A stretch of DNA of 5,972 bases from Lachnospiraceae bacterium (lineage in GTDB: Bacteria > Bacillota > Clostridia > Lachnospirales > Lachnospiraceae): contig JAEEKC010000082.1 in the NCBI GenBank assembly GCA_016282215.1, positions 1 to 5,972 on the forward strand. The letters are read 5' to 3'. The notes beneath the pieces were generated by a model. That model had not been told where the DNA came from. It searched no databases and saw only the letters and a program-made list of their open reading frames with translations. The position numbers were made by a program, and so were the translations under genes. Positions 1 through 4,853 of this stretch are shown here, piece after piece (positions within the stretch are counted from its first letter, which is position 1; every line of letters begins with the position of its first letter).

Positions 1-48
1 AACCGACAGTTACAGTCTGGATGGGAGAAGAGGATGAGCGCTTTATGC
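1..48 (+). promoter_or_regulatory. FMN riboswitch (RFN element), 3' part only
   Basis: The first ~35 bases match the strongly conserved 3' end of the RFN aptamer: a CCGACAGT block (3-10), then AGTCTGGATGGGAGAAG (14-30). The short GAC/GTC stem (5-7 with 15-17) is the kind seen in the last aptamer hairpin. The B. subtilis ribD leader has nearly the same string. The 5' part of the aptamer lies outside the window. RFN elements bind FMN in the nascent mRNA. Here the aptamer is followed by a terminator and a riboflavin transporter gene, so FMN is expected to lower ribU expression by transcription attenuation. The match is seen directly; the mechanism is inferred from the family and layout. Confidence 0.92.
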
Positions 49-69
49 GGTCTTTCTTAGTATGTGAGT

Positions 70-102
70 AAACTCCGAAGAGATCATTTTCGGAGTTTTT
101 TT
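70..102 (+). terminator. Rho-independent terminator, riboswitch expression platform
   Basis: A perfect 10-bp stem (AAACTCCGAA 70-79 with TTCGGAGTTT 89-98) closes a 9-nt loop and runs into seven T residues (96-102). It lies between the FMN aptamer and the ribU start, which suits an attenuator that forms when FMN is bound. The competing antiterminator strand is not evident in the visible part and may involve the aptamer's missing 5' side. Confidence 0.9.
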
Positions 103-143
103 AGTTTTATATTTGAAGAAGGATACCGGAAAGGAGCGCTTTT

Positions 144-779
144 ATGAGCAAAACAAGAAACCTGGCCATGGTGGGCATGCTGTCCGCCGTATCATTCATC
201 CTGATGTTTTTGGAGACGCCGATCCCGCTGATGCCGTCCTTTATCAAACTGGATGTATCGGAGCTTCCGGCATTGATCGGTGCCTTTGCCATGGGACCGA
301 TCGAGGGTGTTGCGATCTGCCTGATCAAAAATCTGATCCATCTGCTGAAGACCAGCACCGGCGGTGTCGGAGAACTTGCAAACTTTCTTCTCGGCGCGGT
401 TTTCGTATTTACTGCAGGTCTGATCTACAAGAAGATGAAAAACAGAAAGGGCGCCATCATCGCGTCATTTGCGGGCGCACTGGCAATGGGCATTTTTTCC
501 GTGCCGATCAATTATTTCCTGACCTATCCGTTCTATACGAACTTTATGCCGATGGAAGCCATCATCGGGGCCTATCAGGCAATTTATTCAGGAGTCAACA
601 GTCTGCTTGAATGTCTGCTCGTCTTCAACATGCCATTTACCTTCTGCAAGGGCATCATTGACGTGATCATTACATTCCTTGTTTATAAGCGGCTTTCCCC
701 GATCATCAAGGGTACAAACGATAAGGTTGACCGCGAAGAACGCAAGATGGCTGCGGCCCGGGCAGCAGAGAAGGGCTGA
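144..779 (+). CDS. ribU: Riboflavin ECF transporter substrate-binding S component
   Basis: This 211-residue integral membrane protein binds riboflavin on the outside and works with the shared ECF module (EcfA1, EcfA2, EcfT), which is not encoded here. About six hydrophobic segments are visible (roughly residues 7-24, 41-62, 78-96, 103-126, 137-160 and 164-183). RibU-type motifs are KLDVSELPALIGAFAMGP (35-52), an IKN-containing helix (61-63), GGVGELANFLLG (73-84) and the helix after FNMPF (161-165). The charged C-terminal tail (about 190-211) is cytoplasmic in character. ATG 144 is chosen because AAGGAG (131-136) sits 7 nt upstream. The FMN riboswitch and terminator in front strongly support riboflavin as the ligand. 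Other ECF S components are possible from sequence alone, but the regulatory context argues against them. Confidence 0.9.
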   Translation: MSKTRNLAMVGMLSAVSFILMFLETPIPLMPSFIKLDVSELPALIGAFAMGPIEGVAICLIKNLIHLLKTSTGGVGELANFLLGAVFVFTAGLIYKKMKNRKGAIIASFAGALAMGIFSVPINYFLTYPFYTNFMPMEAIIGAYQAIYSGVNSLLECLLVFNMPFTFCKGIIDVIITFLVYKRLSPIIKGTNDKVDREERKMAAARAAEKG

Positions 780-796
780 GGTTTATAAGAAATCTG

Positions 797-826
797 TTGA
801 CAATCATAAACAGAAACCGATATACT
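797..826 (+). promoter_or_regulatory. Sigma-A type promoter for the HD hydrolase-murI unit
   Basis: A perfect -35 box TTGACA (797-802) and a near-perfect -10 box TATACT (821-826) are 18 nt apart. Transcription would start near 833, leaving a leader of about 43 nt before the HD gene. The -35 box lies between the arms of a 6-bp inverted repeat, GTTTAT (781-786) and ATAAAC (806-811), which could be an operator or chance. No terminator is visible after ribU, so some readthrough is also possible. Confidence 0.8.
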
Positions 827-867
827 ATACGGATGAGTGACTTTCGGTGTCGCATTTGAAATGATAC

Positions 868-871
868 GAGG
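868..871 (+). promoter_or_regulatory. Ribosome binding site of the HD hydrolase gene
   Basis: GAGG lies 5 nt before ATG 877 but only 2 nt before the adjacent in-frame TTG 874. This makes ATG 877 the better start. Confidence 0.6.
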
Positions 872-876
872 CTTTG

Positions 877-1563
877 ATGGTAGATTTTTCGGGCATTCTG
901 TTTGATGAAGAATATTTATATGACTTTATACGGGATTTCGCCGAAAAAAAGAGTTTTACGCAGACTCTGGTTTCCCTGCCCTTTGCCGCTGCAAGGCACA
1001 AGGGACAATACAGGGATAATAAGGTGAATATCCCGTATATCATTCATCCGATGCAGATGGCTTTTCACGCCATCGCTTTAGGACTGCACGAAGATGAACT
1101 TCTGGCCACGGCGCTGTTGCACGATGTTTGTGAGGATTGCGGCGTTGATGTGACGGCACTGCCTGTTTCACGCAGGATCCAGAAGGCGGTCGGACTGTTG
1201 ACCAAGGACTGGCAGATTCCGGGGCGGGAAGATGAGGAAAGAGGCCCGAATCTGATCATTGATGAGGAAGTGTCCGAGGAAGTCAAGGAACAGCAGTACT
1301 ATGAGGCGATCGCAACAGATCCGATCGCGGCCATGGTGAAATTGCTGGACCGGTGCAATAATGTATCGAGCATGGCGGCAGGTTTTTCCGGCAGAAGGAT
1401 TGAGCGGTATCTGAAGGAAACGGAAACGTTTTATCAGCCGCTGATCTCGGGAATGCTGGAAGATTTTCCGCAATACCGGCTGCAGATCCAGGCGCTTTGC
1501 TATCAGATCTACAGCGTGGGAGAGGCACTTGAGCGAATGCTGAGGAGTGGCACGGATGGATGA
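877..1563 (+). CDS. Stand-alone HD-domain hydrolase, SpoT/MESH1-like (putative (p)ppGpp hydrolase)
   Basis: The 228-residue protein carries the metal-dependent HD fold of the hydrolase half of RelA/SpoT enzymes. Visible motifs, in order, are ARHKGQYR (39-46; candidate metal ligand H41), PYIIHP (53-58), ATALLHDVCED (77-87; H82-D83, then E86-D87) and VKLLDRCNN (154-162; D158). These line up with the four metal ligands and the HDxxED signature of MESH1/SpoT. The synthetase, TGS and ACT domains of long RelA/SpoT proteins are absent. It is somewhat longer than MESH1 (about 180 residues), with an acidic stretch around 117-138. Probable role: cytoplasmic removal of the 3' pyrophosphate from (p)ppGpp, or hydrolysis of a related nucleotide. 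The fold is confident; the substrate is inferred. It is transcribed from its own promoter and its 3' end overlaps murI. Confidence 0.85.
   Translation: MVDFSGILFDEEYLYDFIRDFAEKKSFTQTLVSLPFAAARHKGQYRDNKVNIPYIIHPMQMAFHAIALGLHEDELLATALLHDVCEDCGVDVTALPVSRRIQKAVGLLTKDWQIPGREDEERGPNLIIDEEVSEEVKEQQYYEAIATDPIAAMVKLLDRCNNVSSMAAGFSGRRIERYLKETETFYQPLISGMLEDFPQYRLQIQALCYQIYSVGEALERMLRSGTDG
1542..1547 (+). promoter_or_regulatory. Ribosome binding site of murI, inside the HD gene
   Basis: GAGGAG lies 8 nt before ATG 1556. An in-frame GTG at 1547 overlaps this site and so cannot be served by it, which fixes the murI start at 1556. Confidence 0.75.
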
Positions 1564-2329
1564 GGATTTCGTAGGCGTATTTGATTCCGGCGTAGGCGGG
1601 ATCAGCATATTGAAGAAACTCACGGATCTTCTGCCCAGGGAGGATTTCCTTTTTTATGGGGATTCTGCCAATGCCCCTTATGGGGAAAAGAGCGAAGAAG
1701 AGGTCCGCGCGCTTTCCATGGATATCATCGACAGGCTTGTGAGCAGAGGCGCCAAGGCTGTCGTGATCGCCTGCAATACAGCCACCAGCGCGGTAGCGCA
1801 GCAGGCAAGGGAAAAATACCCTTATGTTCCTATCGTAGGTGTGGAACCTGCGGTAAAACCGGCAGCCATGAAACTGACGCATAAAAAAGTCCTTGTCATG
1901 GCAACGCCCCAGACCCTTGCAAGGGAGAAGTATAAAAATCTTGCAAGCCGTTTTGAAGAACAGGCATCCCTGATCCCGCTGGCCTGTCCCGGACTTGCAT
2001 CCAGAATCGAGCGGGGAGATTTAGGAGGAGAGGATCTGCATCAGATGCTGTATGACCTGCTTTCGCCTTATGTCGGACAGGTGGACGGCGTGGTGCTCGG
2101 CTGTACCCATTATCCTTTTGTAAAACCGCAGATCCGCAAGGTGCTCGGTGACATTCCGTTCTTTGATGGCGGTGAGGGCACGGCAAGACAGCTTCGGCGC
2201 AGGCTGACAGAGGAAGGATTTTTGACGGACCGGACAACGCCGGGCTGGGTGATCTTTGATTCCTCCATCAAAACGGAGCAGGAGATCGTGCTCTATGAGA
2301 GAATGTTCTCGCTGGCAGGAGACTGCTGA
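1556..2329 (+). CDS. murI: Glutamate racemase
   Basis: This cytoplasmic, cofactor-independent enzyme interconverts L- and D-glutamate and supplies D-Glu for the peptidoglycan stem peptide. At 257 residues it has normal family length. The two-cysteine active site is intact: C73 in IACNTAT (71-77) and C183 in GCTHYP (182-187), with H185 in the second motif. The N-terminal VFDSGVGG (8-15) and GDSANAPYG (35-43) motifs, plus VGVEPAVKPA (94-103), are typical. ATG 1556 is preferred over GTG 1547 because of the GAGGAG site at 1542-1547. The gene overlaps the upstream HD hydrolase gene by 8 nt (1556-1563), so the two are probably translationally coupled. No convincing terminator separates it from the por genes. 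Confidence 0.96.
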   Translation: MDEDFVGVFDSGVGGISILKKLTDLLPREDFLFYGDSANAPYGEKSEEEVRALSMDIIDRLVSRGAKAVVIACNTATSAVAQQAREKYPYVPIVGVEPAVKPAAMKLTHKKVLVMATPQTLAREKYKNLASRFEEQASLIPLACPGLASRIERGDLGGEDLHQMLYDLLSPYVGQVDGVVLGCTHYPFVKPQIRKVLGDIPFFDGGEGTARQLRRRLTEEGFLTDRTTPGWVIFDSSIKTEQEIVLYERMFSLAGDC

Positions 2330-2358
2330 GAGAAGAAAGAGCGCTAATCAATTTGATA

Positions 2359-2372
2359 ATAAACCGGTATAA
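2359..2372 (+). repeat. 14-bp motif ATAAACCGGTATAA, copy 1 (before porC)
   Basis: The same 14 bases recur exactly at 4827-4840 before porB. Its core TAAACCGGTATA (2360-2371) is a 12-bp palindrome apart from one mismatched pair, centred on ACCGGT. It also overlaps TATAAA (2368-2373), a possible -10 box, although the 17-nt-spaced -35 (TAATCA, 2345-2350) is poor. It may be an operator or a promoter part; the function is unknown. Confidence 0.6.
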
Positions 2373-2397
2373 AACAGCCGGTAAAAATATATTTTTA
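2363..2397 (+). repeat. Inverted repeats in the murI-porC gap
   Basis: ACCGG (2363-2367) pairs with CCGGT (2378-2382) across a 10-nt loop. A 16-bp perfect AT palindrome, TAAAAATATATTTTTA (2382-2397), follows directly. The stem is short and A residues rather than a clean T-tract come next, so a terminator is doubtful. The region is more likely regulatory for the por genes. Confidence 0.5.
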
Positions 2398-2410
2398 TAT
2401 CACGAGTTAA

Positions 2411-2417
2411 AGAGGAG
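2411..2417 (+). promoter_or_regulatory. Strong ribosome binding site of porC
   Basis: AGAGGAG ends 4 nt before ATG 2422 and decides this start over an in-frame TTG at 2353. Confidence 0.8.
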
Positions 2418-2421
2418 AAAA

Positions 2422-3000
2422 ATGAAAAACACACTTGAGATCCGCTGGCACGGAAGAGGCGGACAGGGCGCAAAAACCGCTGCACTTTTGCTTGCGGATG
2501 TGGCTTTTACGGCAGGAAAAAATGTACAGGGTTTTCCGGAGTACGGTCCGGAGCGAATGGGCGCACCCATTACGGCATTTAACAGGATCAGCCCGGATCC
2601 TATCAGAGTTCATTCCAATATCTATGAGCCGGATTTTGTTGCTGTCGTTGACGAGACATTGCTGGCAAGCGTTAATGTCACCGACGGACTTTCCAAAGAC
2701 GGCGCCATCATCATCAATACTCCCAAGAGCGCTGAAGAGATCAAACCTTTGCTTCGCGGCTATGAAGGCAGGGTGATCACCATCGATGCCAGGGGAATTT
2801 CTGAGCAGACACTGGGTAAGAATTTTCCGAATACTCCCATGCTGGCAGCCATGGCAGCGGTGACCGGCGTGATGGAAAAGGATGACTTTTTCCGTGAGAT
2901 GCAGGCATCTTTTGCACATAAGTTCGCAAAAAAACCGCAGGTGATCGAAGGCAATATGAAGGCACTGCAGATGGCATATGAAGTGGCAGAGAACGCATAA
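2422..3000 (+). CDS. porC: Pyruvate:ferredoxin oxidoreductase, gamma subunit
   Basis: This 192-residue protein (also named porG) is the gamma subunit of a four-subunit 2-oxoacid:ferredoxin oxidoreductase. The N-terminus holds the family hallmark IRWHGRGGQGAKTAA (7-21), followed by GKNVQGFPEYGPERMGAP (34-51). The rest is a Rossmann-like fold with FVAVVDETLL (73-82) and GAIIINTPKS (93-102). The subunit binds no iron-sulfur cluster: no cysteine pattern is seen and its role is structural, at the interface with the catalytic subunits. ATG 2422 has a strong SD (2411-2417); the frame can be read back to TTG 2353, but that start lacks an SD. It is the first gene of the gamma-delta-alpha-beta set. Substrate specificity (pyruvate versus branched 2-oxoacids) is inferred mainly from the alpha subunit. 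Confidence 0.92.
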   Translation: MKNTLEIRWHGRGGQGAKTAALLLADVAFTAGKNVQGFPEYGPERMGAPITAFNRISPDPIRVHSNIYEPDFVAVVDETLLASVNVTDGLSKDGAIIINTPKSAEEIKPLLRGYEGRVITIDARGISEQTLGKNFPNTPMLAAMAAVTGVMEKDDFFREMQASFAHKFAKKPQVIEGNMKALQMAYEVAENA

Positions 3001-3025
3001 AGAATATTATATTTTTGTAGTATAT

Positions 3026-3039
3026 AGTCCGATATGAAA
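3026..3039 (+). repeat. 14-bp direct repeat AGTCCGATATGAAA, copy 1
   Basis: This is identical to 3077-3090, with a period of 51 bp. Both copies are followed within a few bases by an AAACCG element (3039-3044 and 3094-3099), so the similarity extends loosely downstream. It lies in the 132-nt gap between porC and porD. It could be a pair of protein-binding sites or promoter-like elements. Confidence 0.75.
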
Positions 3040-3076
3040 AACCGGAGCCGAAAAACTTTTGATAAAGATATTGTAA

Positions 3077-3090
3077 AGTCCGATATGAAA
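3077..3090 (+). repeat. 14-bp direct repeat AGTCCGATATGAAA, copy 2
   Basis: Second exact copy, ending 42 nt before the porD start. A TTGATA (3059-3064) lies upstream and could act as a -35 box with a poor -10 (GATATG, 3082-3087) at 17 nt spacing. This promoter reading is weak. Confidence 0.75.
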
Positions 3091-3121
3091 TGCGAAACCG
3101 ATAAACGACTGATTGATTAAG

Positions 3122-3128
3122 AGAGAAG
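3122..3128 (+). promoter_or_regulatory. Atypical ribosome binding site of porD
   Basis: AGAGAAG ends 4 nt before ATG 3133. It is a poor match to AGGAGG, but the same heptamer occupies the same place before porB (4844-4850) and before the last, partial gene (5923-5929). Confidence 0.5.
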
Positions 3129-3132
3129 AATT

Positions 3133-3450
3133 ATGAGAACAGATGTAACAAAGATCAATGAAAAAACCCCTTATGAGGATCTGACCGAAGGTCTTATGAT
3201 GTTCGCGGGCGGAACCGCAAAGGAGTTTATGACCGGGGAGTGGCGTACGGATACGCCCATCTTTTTGAAGGAAAAATGCAGGCATTGTCTGCTTTGCGTG
3301 CCCACCTGTCCTGACGGCTGCATTCCCGTGATGGACGGCAAGCGCCTGGCATTCGATTACGATCACTGCAAGGGCTGCGGGATCTGCTTCAAGAACTGTC
3401 CCTTCGGCGCGATCGAGATGCGTGAAGGTGCCGAGGCTCCGAAGGAGTGA
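3133..3450 (+). CDS. porD: Pyruvate:ferredoxin oxidoreductase, delta subunit (2x[4Fe-4S] ferredoxin)
   Basis: The 105-residue protein is the electron-carrying subunit. It passes electrons from the catalytic alpha/beta core to external ferredoxin through two [4Fe-4S] clusters. Two bacterial-ferredoxin motifs are seen: C49-x2-C52-x2-C55-x3-C59-P, and C79-x2-C82-x2-C85-x3-C89-P. Eight ligands fit two clusters. A ninth cysteine, C63, follows the first motif. The roughly 45-residue N-terminal extension ending in GEWRTDTPIF (35-44) is typical of PorD and separates it from free ferredoxins. The SD is weak (AGAGAAG, 3122-3128). It is preceded by a 132-nt gap with a duplicated motif and followed 90 nt later by porA. 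A VorD-type delta subunit of another 2-oxoacid oxidoreductase would look alike. Confidence 0.93.
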   Translation: MRTDVTKINEKTPYEDLTEGLMMFAGGTAKEFMTGEWRTDTPIFLKEKCRHCLLCVPTCPDGCIPVMDGKRLAFDYDHCKGCGICFKNCPFGAIEMREGAEAPKE

Positions 3451-3467
3451 GGATGGAATATCCTTCG
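3440..3467 (+). repeat. Hairpin across the porD stop codon
   Basis: CGAAGGA (3440-3446) and TCCTTCG (3461-3467) form a perfect 7-bp stem with a 14-nt loop containing the porD stop codon. No T-tract follows, so it is not a rho-independent terminator. It could affect mRNA stability or translation. Confidence 0.5.
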
Positions 3468-3492
3468 CAAAAGAATCGCAGGAAATAGAAAA

Positions 3493-3528
3493 GTTTCATA
3501 GCCGTCCCGAAGGGGCGCAAAGTGAAAT
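3493..3528 (+). repeat. Hairpin just upstream of the porA ribosome binding site
   Basis: An inner stem CGTCCC (3503-3508) pairs with GGGGCG (3512-3517, one G-U pair) across a GAA loop. An outer stem TTTCA (3494-3498) pairs with TGAAA (3523-3527) around an internal loop. It ends 3 nt before the AGGAGG of porA (3531-3536), so it may influence porA translation. No T-tract follows. Confidence 0.55.
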
Positions 3529-3530
3529 AC

Positions 3531-3536
3531 AGGAGG
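3531..3536 (+). promoter_or_regulatory. Consensus ribosome binding site of porA
   Basis: AGGAGG, 4 nt before ATG 3541, selects this start over the in-frame ATG at codon 9. Confidence 0.8.
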
Positions 3537-3540
3537 AAAC

Positions 3541-4734
3541 ATGGAAACACCCATCAGACAACGAATGAGCGGAAACGAGGCGGTATCGGAAGCCATCCGT
3601 CAGGTCAATCCCGACGTGATGCCGGCATTCCCGATCACACCGTCTACGGAGATCCCGCAGATGGTATCCACTTTTATCGCAAACGGACAGGTGGATACGG
3701 AATTTATTCCCGTAGAAAGTGAACACTCAGCCATGTCGGCAGCCATCGGCTCCGAGGCAGCAGGTGCAAGAACCATGACAGCTACCTCATCGGCCGGTCT
3801 TGCGCTGATGTGGGAGGAACTGCTTCTGGCAGCATCCAACAGACTGCCCATCACATTGACGCTGGTAAACCGTACGCTTTCCGGTCCCATCAATATCAAC
3901 TGCGACCACTCTGACGGCATGGGCGCAAGGGATACGGGATGGATCCAGATCTATGCTGAGAATAATCAGGAAGTGTATGATAACTACATTCAGGCATTTC
4001 CCATTGCGGAGGATAAAAGAGTACATCTTCCCATCATGATCTGCCAGGACGGTTTCATCACGTCCCATGCAGTCGAGAACATCGAACTGCTGCCGGACGC
4101 ACCGGTGAAGGCTTTTGTGGGTGATTATGAACCGGAAGAGTATCTGCTCAATCCCGGCAAGCCCATCGCCATCGGACCTTACAGTATTTCCGCTTATGCC
4201 ATGGAAGCCAAGAAGGCACAGGCTGTTGCCATGGAAAATGCAAGAGAGGTCATTTTGGAAGTGGCTGAGCGTTTTTATCAGATGAGCGGCAGAAGATACG
4301 GTTTCTTTGAAAGTTACCGGATGGAAGACGCAGAATATTGCATGCTGCTGATCGGTTCTGCGGCAGGTACCGCAAAAGAGGCGGTGGACGAGCTGCGTGA
4401 GCAGGGGATTAAGGCCGGTGTGCTGAAGATCCGCGTTTTCAGGCCTTTTCCGGAAAAAGAGATCGCCGAGGCACTTTCCGGTTGCAAGGCAGTTGCCATC
4501 ATGGACAGGGTGGAGAGTTACAACGGCTGCTGCGGACCGCTGGGCAGTGAAGTGACTGCGGGGCTGTACCGCAACAAGGTAATGCTCGAGGCAGTCTGCT
4601 ATACCTACGGACTGGCAGGCAGGGACTTTACCACGACGCATGTTAAGGAGATTTTCGGTGACTTAAAGGCGCTGGTAGAAGAAGGCAAACCGATCCCCCA
4701 CAATCAGTATATCGGACTTCGGACGAGAAGCTGA
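3541..4734 (+). CDS. porA: Pyruvate:ferredoxin oxidoreductase, alpha subunit
   Basis: The 397-residue alpha subunit forms half of the thiamine-pyrophosphate active site with beta; the complex converts pyruvate, CoA and oxidized ferredoxin to acetyl-CoA, CO2 and reduced ferredoxin. The N-terminal pyrimidine-binding domain shows SGNEAV (10-15), FPITPSTEIPQ (30-40), VESEHSAM (58-65), TSSAGLALMWEEL (82-94) and NRTLSGPININCDHSD (110-125), then RDTGWIQ (130-136). By alignment with single-chain PFOR, E61 should be the glutamate that activates TPP, T33 the residue near the substrate, and R111 the pyruvate-carboxylate arginine. Domain II starts near residue 265 with LLIGSAAGTAKEAVDEL (269-285), followed by LKIRVFRPFP (295-304). 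The length fits the family. The DTGWIQ/NNQE region and the whole cluster suit pyruvate, but a 2-oxoisovalerate enzyme cannot be excluded from sequence alone. Confidence 0.93.
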   Translation: METPIRQRMSGNEAVSEAIRQVNPDVMPAFPITPSTEIPQMVSTFIANGQVDTEFIPVESEHSAMSAAIGSEAAGARTMTATSSAGLALMWEELLLAASNRLPITLTLVNRTLSGPININCDHSDGMGARDTGWIQIYAENNQEVYDNYIQAFPIAEDKRVHLPIMICQDGFITSHAVENIELLPDAPVKAFVGDYEPEEYLLNPGKPIAIGPYSISAYAMEAKKAQAVAMENAREVILEVAERFYQMSGRRYGFFESYRMEDAEYCMLLIGSAAGTAKEAVDELREQGIKAGVLKIRVFRPFPEKEIAEALSGCKAVAIMDRVESYNGCCGPLGSEVTAGLYRNKVMLEAVCYTYGLAGRDFTTTHVKEIFGDLKALVEEGKPIPHNQYIGLRTRS

Positions 4735-4800
4735 TCGGGAAGTTCGGATAGACAGTTACGAAACCATGCAGCTGCACGAGCTGTAAACAGATAAAAAGAG

Positions 4801-4835
4801 CTGGTTTGTTATGCCGGATACGAGGCATAAACCGG
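4801..4835 (+). repeat. Stem-loop in the porA-porB gap
   Basis: TTATGCC (4809-4815) pairs perfectly with GGCATAA (4824-4830) over an 8-nt loop. The stem can be extended by CTGGT (4801-4805) pairing with ACCGG (4831-4835, one G-U pair) if TTG 4806-4808 is bulged. Its 3' arm includes most of the 14-bp motif also found before porC. No T-tract follows, so it is more likely a processing, stability or operator element than a terminator. A 10-bp palindrome, TGCAGCTGCA (4767-4776), lies upstream in the same gap. Confidence 0.55.
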
Positions 4836-4840
4836 TATAA
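4827..4840 (+). repeat. 14-bp motif ATAAACCGGTATAA, copy 2 (before porB)
   Basis: Exact copy of 2359-2372, here 13 nt before the porB start and overlapping the 3' arm of the stem-loop at 4801-4835. Confidence 0.6.
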
Positions 4841-4843
4841 GAA

Positions 4844-4850
4844 AGAGAAG
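4844..4850 (+). promoter_or_regulatory. Atypical ribosome binding site of porB
   Basis: AGAGAAG lies 3 nt before ATG 4854. The in-frame TTG at 4806 lies inside the stem-loop and has no SD, so ATG 4854 is preferred. Confidence 0.5.
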
Positions 4851-4853
4851 ATC

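Noticed and set aside
3..71. Open frame without a start that ends at a TAA just before the terminator, looking like the C-terminus of an upstream protein.
   Set aside because: The same bases are the conserved 3' end of the FMN riboswitch, which explains the sequence far better than coding.
1283..1882. 199-codon minus-strand open frame across the HD gene-murI junction.
   Set aside because: Antisense to two clearly conserved genes, with a shadow-like composition rich in R, H, P and C and no motifs.
2363..2396. Intrinsic terminator between murI and porC.
   Set aside because: The stem is only 5 bp and is followed by A residues; the T-run comes later, as part of an AT palindrome.
2353..2421. N-terminal extension of porC from TTG 2353.
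   Set aside because: The extension has no SD, falls on AT-rich palindromic DNA, and is absent from the family; ATG 2422 has a strong SD and begins directly before the conserved domain.
2345..3104. Sigma-28 (SigD/FliA) promoters, because CCGATAT matches the -10 core of that class.
   Set aside because: A TAAA -35 box at about 15 nt upstream is missing at the sites; the nearest case is TAAT (2345-2348) 14 nt before ACCGGTAT. The genes are also metabolic, not motility genes.
3034..3120. 28-codon open frame in the porC-porD gap; both direct-repeat copies are in the same frame.
   Set aside because: No ribosome binding site precedes its ATG, the composition is unremarkable, and the frame ends well before porD. 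A leader peptide is not supported.
3787..4641. 284-codon open frame on the minus strand.
   Set aside because: It lies wholly antisense to porA, shows no recognisable motif, and has no SD-supported start; a shadow of porA codon usage.
4806..4853. N-terminal extension of porB from TTG 4806.
   Set aside because: It overlaps a stem-loop and the repeated 14-mer, with no SD; ATG 4854 fits the usual PorB N-terminus.
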